Below are positions 12,845-19,526 of a stretch of DNA of 23,246 nucleotides, in pieces. This DNA is from Nanobdellota archaeon (GTDB taxonomy: Archaea > Nanobdellota > Nanobdellia > Woesearchaeales > GW2011-AR9). Below the pieces are notes generated by a model. That model made no database searches, had not been told where the DNA came from, and saw only the letters and a program-made list of their open reading frames with translations. The first letter of the stretch is position 1. Each line of letters begins with the position of its first letter. The position numbers and the translations under genes are program-made. The DNA lies in the NCBI GenBank assembly GCA_030695685.1, contig JAUYPT010000126.1, positions 1-23,246 on the forward strand. The letters are read 5' to 3'.

Positions 12845-13004
12845 GTTATGTCCCCCAGACTTTACGTCTGGGTGCGGAGCGTAGTGGAGCAAGTTCGGTG
12901 TAGGGCACGTTCATGGTTTTAATAGTTCAGTTAAGGGCAAAAACACTCACTGTTTTACAGTCGGTTAAAGGCTCTCTCGTAGTTGTAGGAAGGGGCAATC
13001 TCAA
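12845..13004. repeat. Left inverted repeat of a ~2.45 kb accessory segment
   Basis: Blocks GTTATGTCC (12845-12853), TTCGGT (12894-12899), GGGCAC (12903-12908), AGGGCAAAAACA (12934-12945), GGCTCTCTCGT (12970-12980) and GGGGCAATCTCAA (12992-13004) recur in reverse complement and mirrored order at 15162-15299. Spacing is nearly equal (9/9, 32/33 and 35/36 nt for the middle blocks). The left copy has an extra ~38 nt hairpin (12854-12893). The last block reaches over the stop of the toxin-like gene. Confidence 0.75.
12854..12891. repeat. Palindromic ~38-nt insertion within the left repeat
   Basis: CCCAGAC (12854-12860) and GTCTGGG (12866-12872) pair around TTTAC, followed by GC-rich TGCGGAGCGTAGTGGAGC containing GGAGC twice. 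The right repeat has only AA between GTTATGTCC and TTCGGT, so this unit is absent there. Confidence 0.6.
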
Positions 13005-13336
13005 TATTTGAATCGTTTTTCATACTCTTTGTGGTCAAACCATTCGAGGATAATATTGGCTATCCTCACTTCATCAGTTTCAATAGTGTAAATTAATCTC
13101 CACGCATCAGGAAGGTTATACTTCCAGAGGTTAGTTATGCTGTATTTCTGAACATAGTCTCTTGGCCAAAGATTTTTTGGAATTTTTATCCCGCAGGTTG
13201 GATTTGCTTTGAGATCATCAATCGCTCTATCAATAAATTTGTAGAGTTGTTTGTCTTCAAATTTGCCCGCTTTAAGGGCCTCCCATTCCTGCTTAATTTT
13301 TGGATTAATGAAAGCTACAGATATTTCTTTGTTCAT
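13001..13336 (-). CDS. RelE-like toxin-family protein
   Basis: A 111-residue basic protein of an archaeal family with RelE-like organisation. The N-terminus SVAFINPKIKQEWEALKAGK and KFIDRAIDDLKANPTCGIKI is the helical part. PRDYVQKYSITNLWKYNLPD, AWRLIYTIETDEVRIANIIL and EWFDHKEYEKRFKY form the sheet with the usual 'NLWKY.LP..WRLIYTI' and 'ILEWFDHK.YE' motifs. The start overlaps the stop of the upstream winged-helix gene (ATGA at 13333-13336), so the two form a coupled pair with antitoxin-first order. Its stop lies in the left inverted repeat. Toxicity is inferred from the family. Confidence 0.75.
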   Translation of the reverse strand: MNKEISVAFINPKIKQEWEALKAGKFEDKQLYKFIDRAIDDLKANPTCGIKIPKNLWPRDYVQKYSITNLWKYNLPDAWRLIYTIETDEVRIANIILEWFDHKEYEKRFKY

Positions 13337-13599
13337 CGTACAATTAAGTCCTCTTTAATTAGTCTTTTTATTCTTTCTGGATTGAATGTCCAAATTACAC
13401 AGCCCTCTTTATCTATGATTATTTTTCCTGATTGCTCGAGGTAGTCTAAAATCACTTGGAACGTTTGGTACATCATTTTTTTAGGAAGTTTTTTCCAGAG
13501 TTGATATTTACCACATTCTTGGCTATGTTTTTGGATAGCTTCTTCTACCATAAAGACAGATTCTAAGGTTGGACTATGTAAAATTGTTGTTCCTTGCAT
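13333..13599 (-). CDS. Winged-helix-like protein, probable antitoxin partner
   Basis: An 88-residue protein starting MQGTTILHSPTLESVFMVEE. It has the pattern YQLWKKLPKKMMYQTFQVIL, DYLEQSGKIIIDKEGCVIW and FNPERIKRLI, resembling a small winged-helix DNA-binding domain found in archaea next to RelE-like toxins. It precedes the toxin-like gene with a 4-nt overlap. TCTTATATATAC on the minus strand (13609-13620), with a second CTTATATA copy just inside, gives a TATA box very close to the ATG, so the mRNA is leaderless. A DNA-binding partner in front of a toxin usually autoregulates the operon. Confidence 0.7.
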   Translation of the reverse strand: MQGTTILHSPTLESVFMVEEAIQKHSQECGKYQLWKKLPKKMMYQTFQVILDYLEQSGKIIIDKEGCVIWTFNPERIKRLIKEDLIVR

Positions 13600-13666
13600 A
13601 TTATATAAGTATATATAAGACTTCTATTTAAAGCTTTCGCTTGTTTTTGTCAGAATTTGTACTAAA

Positions 13667-15127
13667 TTACAACTTTTGTAGTTCTTCAATGGGATATGGT
13701 TTTTCTTTTTGCATTTTCTGGATTTTATGAATGATATGCTGTAATGCAAAAACATCATCTTTATTATACTCTTGAAGTTTCTTAATTACTTCTTTATTTT
13801 TAGATTTAATATACTCGTTATAGATGAACGGTGCATCGAAACCATTAATATCTTGATGCTTCCATTGGAATCCTAAGAAATTAGCAAGTTCTTTTAGTTT
13901 GTATGATGATATGGGAAGGATTAAAGAATTCCTAATCTGATAAAGAAGGTCATTAAAATTTACAAGTGAACTTCCATCCAAATTATGTTTTGTTATTCTA
14001 TCAATTAACACTCGTTTATCAAAATCAGTGCCACTATAGCAATATAATATTTGGTCTTGAGATTTTGAGATATGATCAAGAAATTCTATTAATATTTTCT
14101 TCTCTTCTATCTTTTTGTGGGCTGTGAATTGTTTGAACTCATTGTTTGAAGAGTTGAAAATACCAATCATCCAGATATAGGATTGGGTGTGATCAGTTTC
14201 TATATCTATAAAAATAGGTTTGTTTAGGTTAATGTTATTCAACAAAATAGTTTCTTCATTCAATAAAGATCTAGCACGAATCTGCCACTTATTTATTAAT
14301 TTTAATGGAATCTTTGTTGAGAAAAATATTTCTTCTTGATTTTTTGATACGAGTTCTTGAATTGTTGTGATTCCACTTTTTTCGAGAACTTTAGAATAAG
14401 AATATCCGATACCATATATCTCTTCTAACTTGGATAACATCAATTCACTTATGTTAATATGAGTGTTTTCTTCATCAATATCTATTGATGCAATTCTTCC
14501 TTTAGCACCCATATGGTCATGAGATGCAATATTAATTACATTACAATCACTTAGTTTTTGTGATCTGCCACCCATGGAATGGCAATGCCCACATATATTT
14601 AGTAAAACGTTGTTATCCTCAATAAATTTTTTTATGGTTTTTGAGCCAATACTTTCTCCATTACCAAATCTTAATCCTCTATCTAAAACTCCATATGGTG
14701 GGCAGTGCGAAACTAAAATAACTTTATGTCTTTTTTCCCCACCTAGTTGATTTTTTAAATGCATTTTAATTTCTTCTTCAGAGTATAATGTTATTCCAAT
14801 GTCTCCTACAGCACCCTCGACACCAACAAATAAATAGTCTTCAATTTTTTGTGGGGAATCATGTAAATCAAAAACTTTTTTGCCATTCAGAATTTTTTTA
14901 TGTTCTTTAGAACAATCATTCCCAATAACTCCAAATACACCATACTTCGAACATTTTGCCAGTTCTTCAAATTTATTCTCACTAAAGTCCCTTAGGCTTG
15001 AACCAAATCTATTTACATCATCTCCTCCGTATAATATCACATCAGGTTTATGTTCAAGACTTTTTACATAATCAATTAGCCCACTAATACTTTGCACTCT
15101 CCAATCCGAAAAAGCAAATATCTTCAT
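13667..15127 (-). CDS. Metallophosphatase - helix-hairpin-helix - DEDDy exonuclease fusion protein
   Basis: A 486-residue three-part protein. Residues 1-210 form a calcineurin-like metallophosphatase: SDWR (7-10), GGDD (34-37), GND (69-71), SHCPP (140-144) and GHCH (180-183). The motif I histidine is Arg and the motif III histidine is Asp, as in some archaeal subgroups. Residues ~233-290 are a helix-hairpin-helix-like module (IYGIGYSYSKVLEKSGITTI). Residues ~303-465 are an RNase H-fold DnaQ-like exonuclease of the RNase_H_2 type: D308 and E310 in FIDIETD, D368/D370 in SGTDFD, and YNKDD (454-458) giving Tyr and the last Asp. It could process nucleic acid ends in repair or defence. TATA on the minus strand at 15149-15158; leaderless. 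It lies inside the inverted-repeat segment. Confidence 0.85.
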   Translation of the reverse strand: MKIFAFSDWRVQSISGLIDYVKSLEHKPDVILYGGDDVNRFGSSLRDFSENKFEELAKCSKYGVFGVIGNDCSKEHKKILNGKKVFDLHDSPQKIEDYLFVGVEGAVGDIGITLYSEEEIKMHLKNQLGGEKRHKVILVSHCPPYGVLDRGLRFGNGESIGSKTIKKFIEDNNVLLNICGHCHSMGGRSQKLSDCNVINIASHDHMGAKGRIASIDIDEENTHINISELMLSKLEEIYGIGYSYSKVLEKSGITTIQELVSKNQEEIFFSTKIPLKLINKWQIRARSLLNEETILLNNINLNKPIFIDIETDHTQSYIWMIGIFNSSNNEFKQFTAHKKIEEKKILIEFLDHISKSQDQILYCYSGTDFDKRVLIDRITKHNLDGSSLVNFNDLLYQIRNSLILPISSYKLKELANFLGFQWKHQDINGFDAPFIYNEYIKSKNKEVIKKLQEYNKDDVFALQHIIHKIQKMQKEKPYPIEELQKL

Positions 15128-15148
15128 AAAATCGCAATTTATCTCTTG

Positions 15149-15158
15149 ATTTAAATAG
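15149..15158 (-). promoter_or_regulatory. TATA box of the nuclease fusion gene
   Basis: CTATTTAAAT on the minus strand, 22-31 nt before the ATG at 15127. The innermost block of the right inverted repeat (15162-15174) lies directly upstream of it, at the BRE position. Confidence 0.55.
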
Positions 15159-15161
15159 TTT

Positions 15162-15299
15162 TTGAGATTGCCCCCTATTTAGAGCTTAGTTTTCCGTTAA
15201 CGAGAGAGCCCTACATCCCATTAATACTTTTCATCTGTTTTTGCCCTACAAAAGTTATCGTTAGCGATTCAAAGTGCCCGGAACCGAATTGGACATAAC
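15162..15299. repeat. Right inverted repeat of the accessory segment
   Basis: Mirror copy of the left repeat: TTGAGATTGCCCC (15162-15174), ACGAGAGAGCC (15200-15210), TGTTTTTGCCCT (15236-15247), GTGCCC (15274-15279), ACCGAA (15283-15288) and GGACATAAC (15291-15299). It lacks the 38-nt hairpin of the left copy. No target-site duplication is visible outside the two ends. Confidence 0.75.
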
Positions 15300-15301
15300 T
15301 C

Positions 15302-15338
15302 CCTATAACTCAAGATTGCAATATTTTGCAGTTATAGG
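15302..15338. repeat. Hairpin just outside the right repeat
   Basis: CCTATAACT (15302-15310) and AGTTATAGG (15330-15338) are perfect 9-bp arms around a 19-nt loop, starting 2 nt after the GGACATAAC end motif. Its architecture is like the hairpins at 12079-12201 and 21859-21948. The ~340 nt between 15128 and 15470 otherwise hold only the right repeat and promoters. Confidence 0.6.
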
Positions 15339-15479
15339 TGTTATACACTGAAAAATTTGATTACAACAAATGGATAAACTGTTACCACTATGATTAAGTT
15401 TAACCTCTTTTCTGTCCCACTCCCCACTGGACAAGTTCAGCTAAAATATTTAAACAAGATGCCATTTTTAATGGTTGAG

Positions 15480-15938
15480 ATGGTTGAGAAATTACAAAAA
15501 GGATTGATTGTCTTTCAGGATAAGAAGATTAGAAGACTTTGGTATGATAATGGATGGTATTATTCTGTAATTGATGTGATAGTTGCCTTAACAAATTCAA
15601 GTAATCCTAGGAATTATTGGAATATGCTTAAAAATAGGGAGTCAGAGTATGGAGTTGAGTTGTCCACATTTTGTGTACAACTGAAATTACCCTCAGCAGA
15701 TGGTAAATTCTATGCCACTGACTGTGCTAATACTGAATCTTTGTTTAGGATTATACAATCTATTCCTTCCAAAAAAGCAGAGCCATTCAAACGCTGGCTG
15801 GCTCAAGTTGGTTATGATAGAGTACAAGAAATAGAAAACCCAGAACTTGCTCAAGATAGAGTGAAAGAATATTATGAACTTAAAGGTTATCCCAAAGATT
15901 GGATTGATAAACGGTTAAGAGGTATAGCTATCAGATGA
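15480..15938 (+). CDS. Bro-N domain protein, truncated after the Bro-N part
   Basis: About 152 residues from the ATG at 15480, equal to an almost exact Bro-N domain, the N-terminal module of phage and plasmid antirepressor-type proteins that bind DNA. Recognisable pieces are KKIRRLWYDNGWYYSVIDVI, LPSADGKFYATDCANTESLF, RIIQSIPSKKAEPFKRWLAQ, VGYDRVQEIENPEL, then GYPKDWIDKRLRGIAIR. Full-length chromosomal relatives continue for another ~100+ residues after RGIAIR; here a TGA follows at once. A start at 15471 is also possible. The frame is open to 15390, but a TATA-like ATATTTAA (15446-15453) argues for a start at 15471/15480. It may still act as a lone DNA-binding domain, or be a decaying gene. 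Confidence 0.75.
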   Translation: MVEKLQKGLIVFQDKKIRRLWYDNGWYYSVIDVIVALTNSSNPRNYWNMLKNRESEYGVELSTFCVQLKLPSADGKFYATDCANTESLFRIIQSIPSKKAEPFKRWLAQVGYDRVQEIENPELAQDRVKEYYELKGYPKDWIDKRLRGIAIR

Positions 15939-16017
15939 AAATTATCTGCACTTGATTGATGAAAAAAAGAAGAAATGGATTAAGGAGAAGTAATTTTCCC
16001 AGAGAGCCAATAATAAC

Positions 16018-16027
16018 GCTTATAAAC
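16018..16027 (+). promoter_or_regulatory. TATA box of the NYN nuclease gene
   Basis: GCTTATAAAC, 22-31 nt before the ATG at 16049; this decides the start over the upstream in-frame codons at 15956/15959. Confidence 0.55.
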
Positions 16028-16048
16028 TCTAACTATTTTAGAAGAACT

Positions 16049-16552
16049 ATGGTCATTAAAGATATACAGATTAATCAAACAGTAGCTATCCTCTGCGATG
16101 GCAACAATATTGAACGAAGTATCCATGAACAATCTAAAAAAAATAATACCATGGTCAATTTTGATACAGTTATCCCAAAATTGTTAAGCAAAAGGGGATT
16201 AAACCGCCTGATTTATTTTCGGGAAGGTAAAAGCATTTCTTCAAAATTAGCAGAAAGATTACATGAACACTATTATGGTTCCGTCGTCGCCTGCCATAAA
16301 TCCGCTGATATTCCATTATCAATTAAAGCGACACAGCTGTCATCAAAGGTTGATACCATTATCATTATGTCCGGCGATTCTGATTATGTTGATTTAGTCC
16401 GCCATCTTAAAGGAGAAGGAGTGAGAGTAGAAATTGCGGCTGTGAAAGAAACTACTGCCAGAATTTTAATTGAAGAAGCAGATTATTTCCATCCTATTAC
16501 TAAAGATGACTGGTTTGTCTATACACCAGCAGGGCTAAATAAGAAAGGATAA
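16049..16552 (+). CDS. NYN-domain (LabA/DUF88-like) putative nuclease
   Basis: A 167-residue PIN-like fold protein of the NYN family, which includes RNases. The conserved acidic residues are in VAILCDGNN (D17), ACHKSADIPL (D87) and IIIMSGDSDYVDLV (D110, D112), giving the expected metal-binding set. The usual second aspartate of 'DVALAVD' is Lys here (DIPLSIK), so the active site may be weakened or altered. The C-terminus (ATARILIEEADYFHPI-type end) is typical of the LabA/DUF88 group. The last 34 nt overlap the convergent M23 peptidase gene. RNA cleavage is known for some relatives and inferred here. Confidence 0.82.
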   Translation: MVIKDIQINQTVAILCDGNNIERSIHEQSKKNNTMVNFDTVIPKLLSKRGLNRLIYFREGKSISSKLAERLHEHYYGSVVACHKSADIPLSIKATQLSSKVDTIIIMSGDSDYVDLVRHLKGEGVRVEIAAVKETTARILIEEADYFHPITKDDWFVYTPAGLNKKG

Positions 16553-17091
16553 TCAGAACCATACATTTCTTTTAATTCTTCGTGATACAGCAGCCCTTGA
16601 TAATTGGTAAAATCAATTGGTCTTGTCTGAAGCATTCTTTTTCCCATAAAATCACAGGTTGAATTATACACCATAAAGTGTAAATGTGGAATTAAGCCTA
16701 TCCATCCTGATTTGCCTGTATTTCCTATTTCCTGACCTTGTGAAACGTAATCACCAAATTGAAGATAATGAGCACGAATACTCCCTTTCTGAAGATGTTG
16801 ATAATGAGCAATAGAACCGTCATCATGCCGAATCTCAATAGCATTAGGAATATACCCTCGTGCTTCTTCAATATCAACGCCCGTATAACATTGAGAAGAG
16901 CTATCAAGTAAAAGCTTCACTTTTCCAGAACGGGCTGCCACAATCGGCGTGCCATAGGGAAGCTTAAAATCAAGCGCATAAGTGTAATCATTACCATGCC
17001 GAACTGCAAAATGGCTGAAAGGGCCATTATATCCCTGAACAATAAGAGGCTCTTCTTCAGTAAAAGGAATAATATATTTTTTGTGAGACAT
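16519..17091 (-). CDS. M23 (LytM-like) peptidase-family protein
   Basis: A 190-residue protein with the beta-fold of M23 zinc endopeptidases: YALDFKLPYGTPIVAARSGK (about 38-57), IEIRHDDGSIAHYQHLQKGS, and GNTGKSGWIGLIPHLHFMVY with the zinc HLH at 136-138. The first zinc pair is shifted from the classical HxxxD; H32 and D41 (RHGNDYTYALDF) are likely ligands, as in the 'YA(I/L/V)DF' subgroup. M23 enzymes cut peptidoglycan peptides, which archaea lack, so the substrate could be bacterial cell wall or another protein. No signal peptide is seen. The ATG at 17091 starts two bases after the upstream stop (TAAG-ATG), so it is coupled to the lipoprotein-like gene. Confidence 0.82.
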   Translation of the reverse strand: MSHKKYIIPFTEEEPLIVQGYNGPFSHFAVRHGNDYTYALDFKLPYGTPIVAARSGKVKLLLDSSSQCYTGVDIEEARGYIPNAIEIRHDDGSIAHYQHLQKGSIRAHYLQFGDYVSQGQEIGNTGKSGWIGLIPHLHFMVYNSTCDFMGKRMLQTRPIDFTNYQGLLYHEELKEMYGSDYPFLFSPAGV

Positions 17092-17092
17092 C

Positions 17093-17701
17093 TTACTCCT
17101 CACAATCATCAGTAAAGATTTCGCCGAATGATTTTTCTTGAGAATTATGATCTACAAAACGAAGGTTGGCAGGATCTTTATACTCTCCATTCTTATCAAG
17201 ATCAACAATGACACTGTTTTCAGTTCTGTCGGCACGCAGGTTGAAAAGATTGCCTTCAACAGCAATGACACCTTCTTCATAGCCATCAACAGTTTCAGGA
17301 TGAGGATAGACTCCATAGAGCCCATTAAAGCATCCGGACGTAAACTGAATTTGGTCATAAAGTCCTTTCAGTTTAACGAGATCACCATAATTCTTGCCAT
17401 CAGAACCAATACCGGAAAGAAGAACATACTCTCCAATTGCAACATCCTCTAACTCAGTAACGATAACTCTGCCGTGGTCATTTGGCCGGTCTAAAAAGAC
17501 CCCGTCTGCTGTCTTCTTCAATGGTAGATAACAATCGGTAGAATGCAAATAAACAGCTGCACAGCCGGTTTCCGGCAAGTGTACAATCGGCTCTTCTGGG
17601 ACCGCTATCTGCGGAGGATTTTCAGGAGAGGGCAATAAATAGGTATCCGCAGAACGGCATGCTGCCGCTGCTGCCATAATAAGAGGTATTAGTTTTTTCA
17701 T
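17093..17701 (-). CDS. Secreted lipoprotein-like protein with a Ca-binding-like loop
   Basis: A 202-residue exported protein. The N-terminus MKKLIPLIMAAAAACRSADT is a short signal sequence with a lipobox-like AAAC, so Cys15 may be the lipidated residue. The mature part has a cysteine pair region (ETGCAAVYLHSTDC) and a mostly beta composition. Near the end is an EF-hand/dockerin-like loop, DLDKNGEYKDPANLRF, with spaced Asp/Asn. No enzyme motif is seen. TATA on the minus strand (17722-17732, GTTTATAAATA) suggests a leaderless mRNA that also carries the M23 peptidase 2 nt later. The two may work together at the cell surface, which is inference. Confidence 0.7.
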   Translation of the reverse strand: MKKLIPLIMAAAAACRSADTYLLPSPENPPQIAVPEEPIVHLPETGCAAVYLHSTDCYLPLKKTADGVFLDRPNDHGRVIVTELEDVAIGEYVLLSGIGSDGKNYGDLVKLKGLYDQIQFTSGCFNGLYGVYPHPETVDGYEEGVIAVEGNLFNLRADRTENSVIVDLDKNGEYKDPANLRFVDHNSQEKSFGEIFTDDCEE

Positions 17702-17740
17702 ATCGTGTCAAAAGAAGACTTTATTTATAAACTTTTCTTA

Positions 17741-18397
17741 TTATTTATTACTTTTAAGTGACAATTTATTTCTTCCATACGCACAGTACAGGTTAATAGG
17801 ACAAATCTCACATTTCGGATTAATCGGCATACAGATTGTCTGGCCGTGGCCAACGAAGAGCTGATTAACCTTAATCCACAGGGGTTTAGGAACAACTGTT
17901 TCTAATGCTTTTTCGCTTTCTTCCGGTGTTGCTGTTGTAATCCACCCCAAACGATTAGCAATGCGATGGACGTGGATATCAACGGCAATCGCTGGCAGAT
18001 GGAAAGCATAATTTAACATGCAGTTGGCAGTCTTCCGACCGACGCCAGGCAATGATGTTAGCGATTGAAAATCATGCGGCACATTGCCATGGTACTTTTC
18101 TATTAGTATCTTACTCAGCTGTTGAAGATGTACTGCCTTAACTCGATAAAAGCCAATGCCATAAATTGCTTTTTCCAACGCTGTACGATCTGCTGTCATA
18201 AAGTCCTGCGGCGTAGGATAGCGCTGAAAAAGCTTCTTCACTATCGGAATGGTTGTAGAATCTTTGGTGCGGGAACTCAACAGTGTCATCACCAGCATCT
18301 GGAAATGTGTATAATGCCCTAACAGTTCCAGCATCGTCGGCTGATGATTCTTCTCTAAAATAGAAAATACTGTTGCTACTTCTTTTTCTGTAACCAT
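17741..18397 (-). CDS. nth: Endonuclease III (DNA glycosylase/AP lyase)
   Basis: A 218-residue base-excision repair enzyme that removes oxidised pyrimidines and nicks the abasic site. The HhH DNA-binding motif is SLPGVGRKTANCML (~115-128), with the catalytic lysine K122. The catalytic aspartate is D140 in AIAVDIHVHRIANRLGW. The 4Fe-4S cluster ligands are C189, C196, C199 and C205 (C-x6-C-x2-C-x5-C), all present. Length matches the family (~210-220). The ATG at 18397 is preferred to the TTG at 18403: TATA CCTATAAAG on the minus strand (18421-18429) predicts initiation next to it. Probably monocistronic. Confidence 0.95.
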   Translation of the reverse strand: MVTEKEVATVFSILEKNHQPTMLELLGHYTHFQMLVMTLLSSRTKDSTTIPIVKKLFQRYPTPQDFMTADRTALEKAIYGIGFYRVKAVHLQQLSKILIEKYHGNVPHDFQSLTSLPGVGRKTANCMLNYAFHLPAIAVDIHVHRIANRLGWITTATPEESEKALETVVPKPLWIKVNQLFVGHGQTICMPINPKCEICPINLYCAYGRNKLSLKSNK

Positions 18398-18420
18398 AAT
18401 CAACAGGAAAGAAGAACGAT

Positions 18421-18429
18421 CTTTATAGG
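18421..18429 (-). promoter_or_regulatory. TATA box of nth
   Basis: CCTATAAAG on the minus strand, about 24-32 nt before the nth ATG at 18397; leaderless start expected. Confidence 0.5.
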
Positions 18430-18543
18430 TTTTGCTGAAGAAGGCTCTGTCCTGAATAGGGTTAGCAGCATCAGCTTTGAGTTACTAAAACAGTCGTTAA
18501 ACTCCATAAAATTTTCAATCCTTAGACGAGAAAAAAGAATGTA

Positions 18544-19422
18544 TTATTGTGCTTTAATCGCTAAATAGTCTGCAACAAGCTTTGACAAACCGCTGGCAAT
18601 CATATCATCCATTGCGGCTACTGCACTGTCACGATCAGCTAAAAGTGTTTCATAACAAATTGTAGGTGTTATTTCTTGTGGAACTGATGGAACTTTATTT
18701 TTTGCGGCGCCGCTCAAGTCACTGCGTTCGTGACTTCCATGTTGGGAAGCTTCGGCGCTTCCTAAACGTACCCCACGCAGGGCGTTACGATAGTACACGT
18801 AACGATCAATGGCAAAGAAAGTAGAATAGTAGTAGAAATCATACAGCCACGAAGCCCGCGCAAGAAATGTTGTATCCTTTTCACGCAGAGCGCCCTGCAC
18901 ATATCCTGGCATCAATACGAAAATGGATGGAGTTTTTCCTGCATCTGCAAACATCTCCATGTTTAGGCCAAAATTTTCCTCATCGGGACCATAGATACGT
19001 TGAGCAGCCATCTTTTGCTGAGAATTCAATCTTTTTACATCTTTAGGATTAACCACTACATGACCGTATCGGTCGTTATTTTTCACAAGTTTTAACCCTT
19101 TCAAATCAATAACTACAGTATCTGCATGTTTTAAAGAAGATTGAGCTGCTTCAGTGTCAGGGAAATAATTTCCTTGACCTGTCAGCTGCCTATAGGCTTG
19201 ATCAATATCTTGTAAAACTAGATTTTGTGATTCACGCGTAATCGCCCATAACTGCTTTTTTCCTTGAACAGTATAAAGTTCGCCATCAGCAGTATAAAAA
19301 CATCTGCTTCTTAATTCATGATTGGTTCTTCGCTCAGTCGTAAGCTGATCAACATGCTGAAATGTTCCCGGCTCTAATTCCTTGTATGCCAATAAATTTC
19401 CAGCAACGTTTTCTAATGCCAT
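18544..19422 (-). CDS. Orphan protein with a weak GGDEF-like signature and an in-frame palindromic insertion
   Basis: A 292-residue protein without a clear family. Residues ~102-122 (TVVIDLKGLKLVKNNDRYGH) resemble the start of GGDEF domains (D-x-D-x-F-K-x-x-N-D-x-x-G-H). The GGDEF loop itself is not evident; RIYGPDEENFG (~142-152) is at best a degenerate version, so cyclase activity is unlikely. Residues ~214-242 (GVRLGSAEASQHGSHERSDL and flanks) are small, polar and encoded by GC-rich palindromic DNA unlike the rest of the gene, as if an in-frame element had inserted. The C-terminus is helical (AAMDDMIASGLSKLVADYLA). TATA on the minus strand near 19444-19456 gives a very short leader. Confidence 0.65.
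   Translation of the reverse strand: MALENVAGNLLAYKELEPGTFQHVDQLTTERRTNHELRSRCFYTADGELYTVQGKKQLWAITRESQNLVLQDIDQAYRQLTGQGNYFPDTEAAQSSLKHADTVVIDLKGLKLVKNNDRYGHVVVNPKDVKRLNSQQKMAAQRIYGPDEENFGLNMEMFADAGKTPSIFVLMPGYVQGALREKDTTFLARASWLYDFYYYSTFFAIDRYVYYRNALRGVRLGSAEASQHGSHERSDLSGAAKNKVPSVPQEITPTICYETLLADRDSAVAAMDDMIASGLSKLVADYLAIKAQ
18704..18762. repeat. GC-rich palindromic insertion inside a coding region
   Basis: Three nested palindromic units lie side by side: GCGGCGCCGC (18704-18713, self-complementary), AAGTCAC/GTGACTT (18716-18722 with 18730-18736) and GGAAGC/GCTTCC (18745-18750 with 18757-18762). The unit keeps the frame open. The exact borders are not defined. Confidence 0.6.
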
Positions 19423-19526
19423 TGTATAAGAGGATAACGTAGATTATTTATAAAACTTTCTTATTACCATTACAAAGTAGTCTTAAGGAACACCGCTAAA
19501 TTACGAACTGTCCTAGTTTAACGTTG

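Noticed and set aside
12830..15310. Target-site duplication around the inverted-repeat segment
   Set aside because: The sequences just outside GTTATGTCC (left) and GGACATAAC (right) do not match as direct repeats.
15938..16015. A frameshifted continuation of the Bro-N protein in the next frame
   Set aside because: The next frame reads only ~19 codons of Lys-rich sequence without resemblance to the second domain of Bro-type proteins.
18404..18543. A gene or structured RNA in the gap between nth and the next gene
   Set aside because: Only a weak GAGTT/AACTC pairing and the nth promoter are visible; no coding frame or clear stem.
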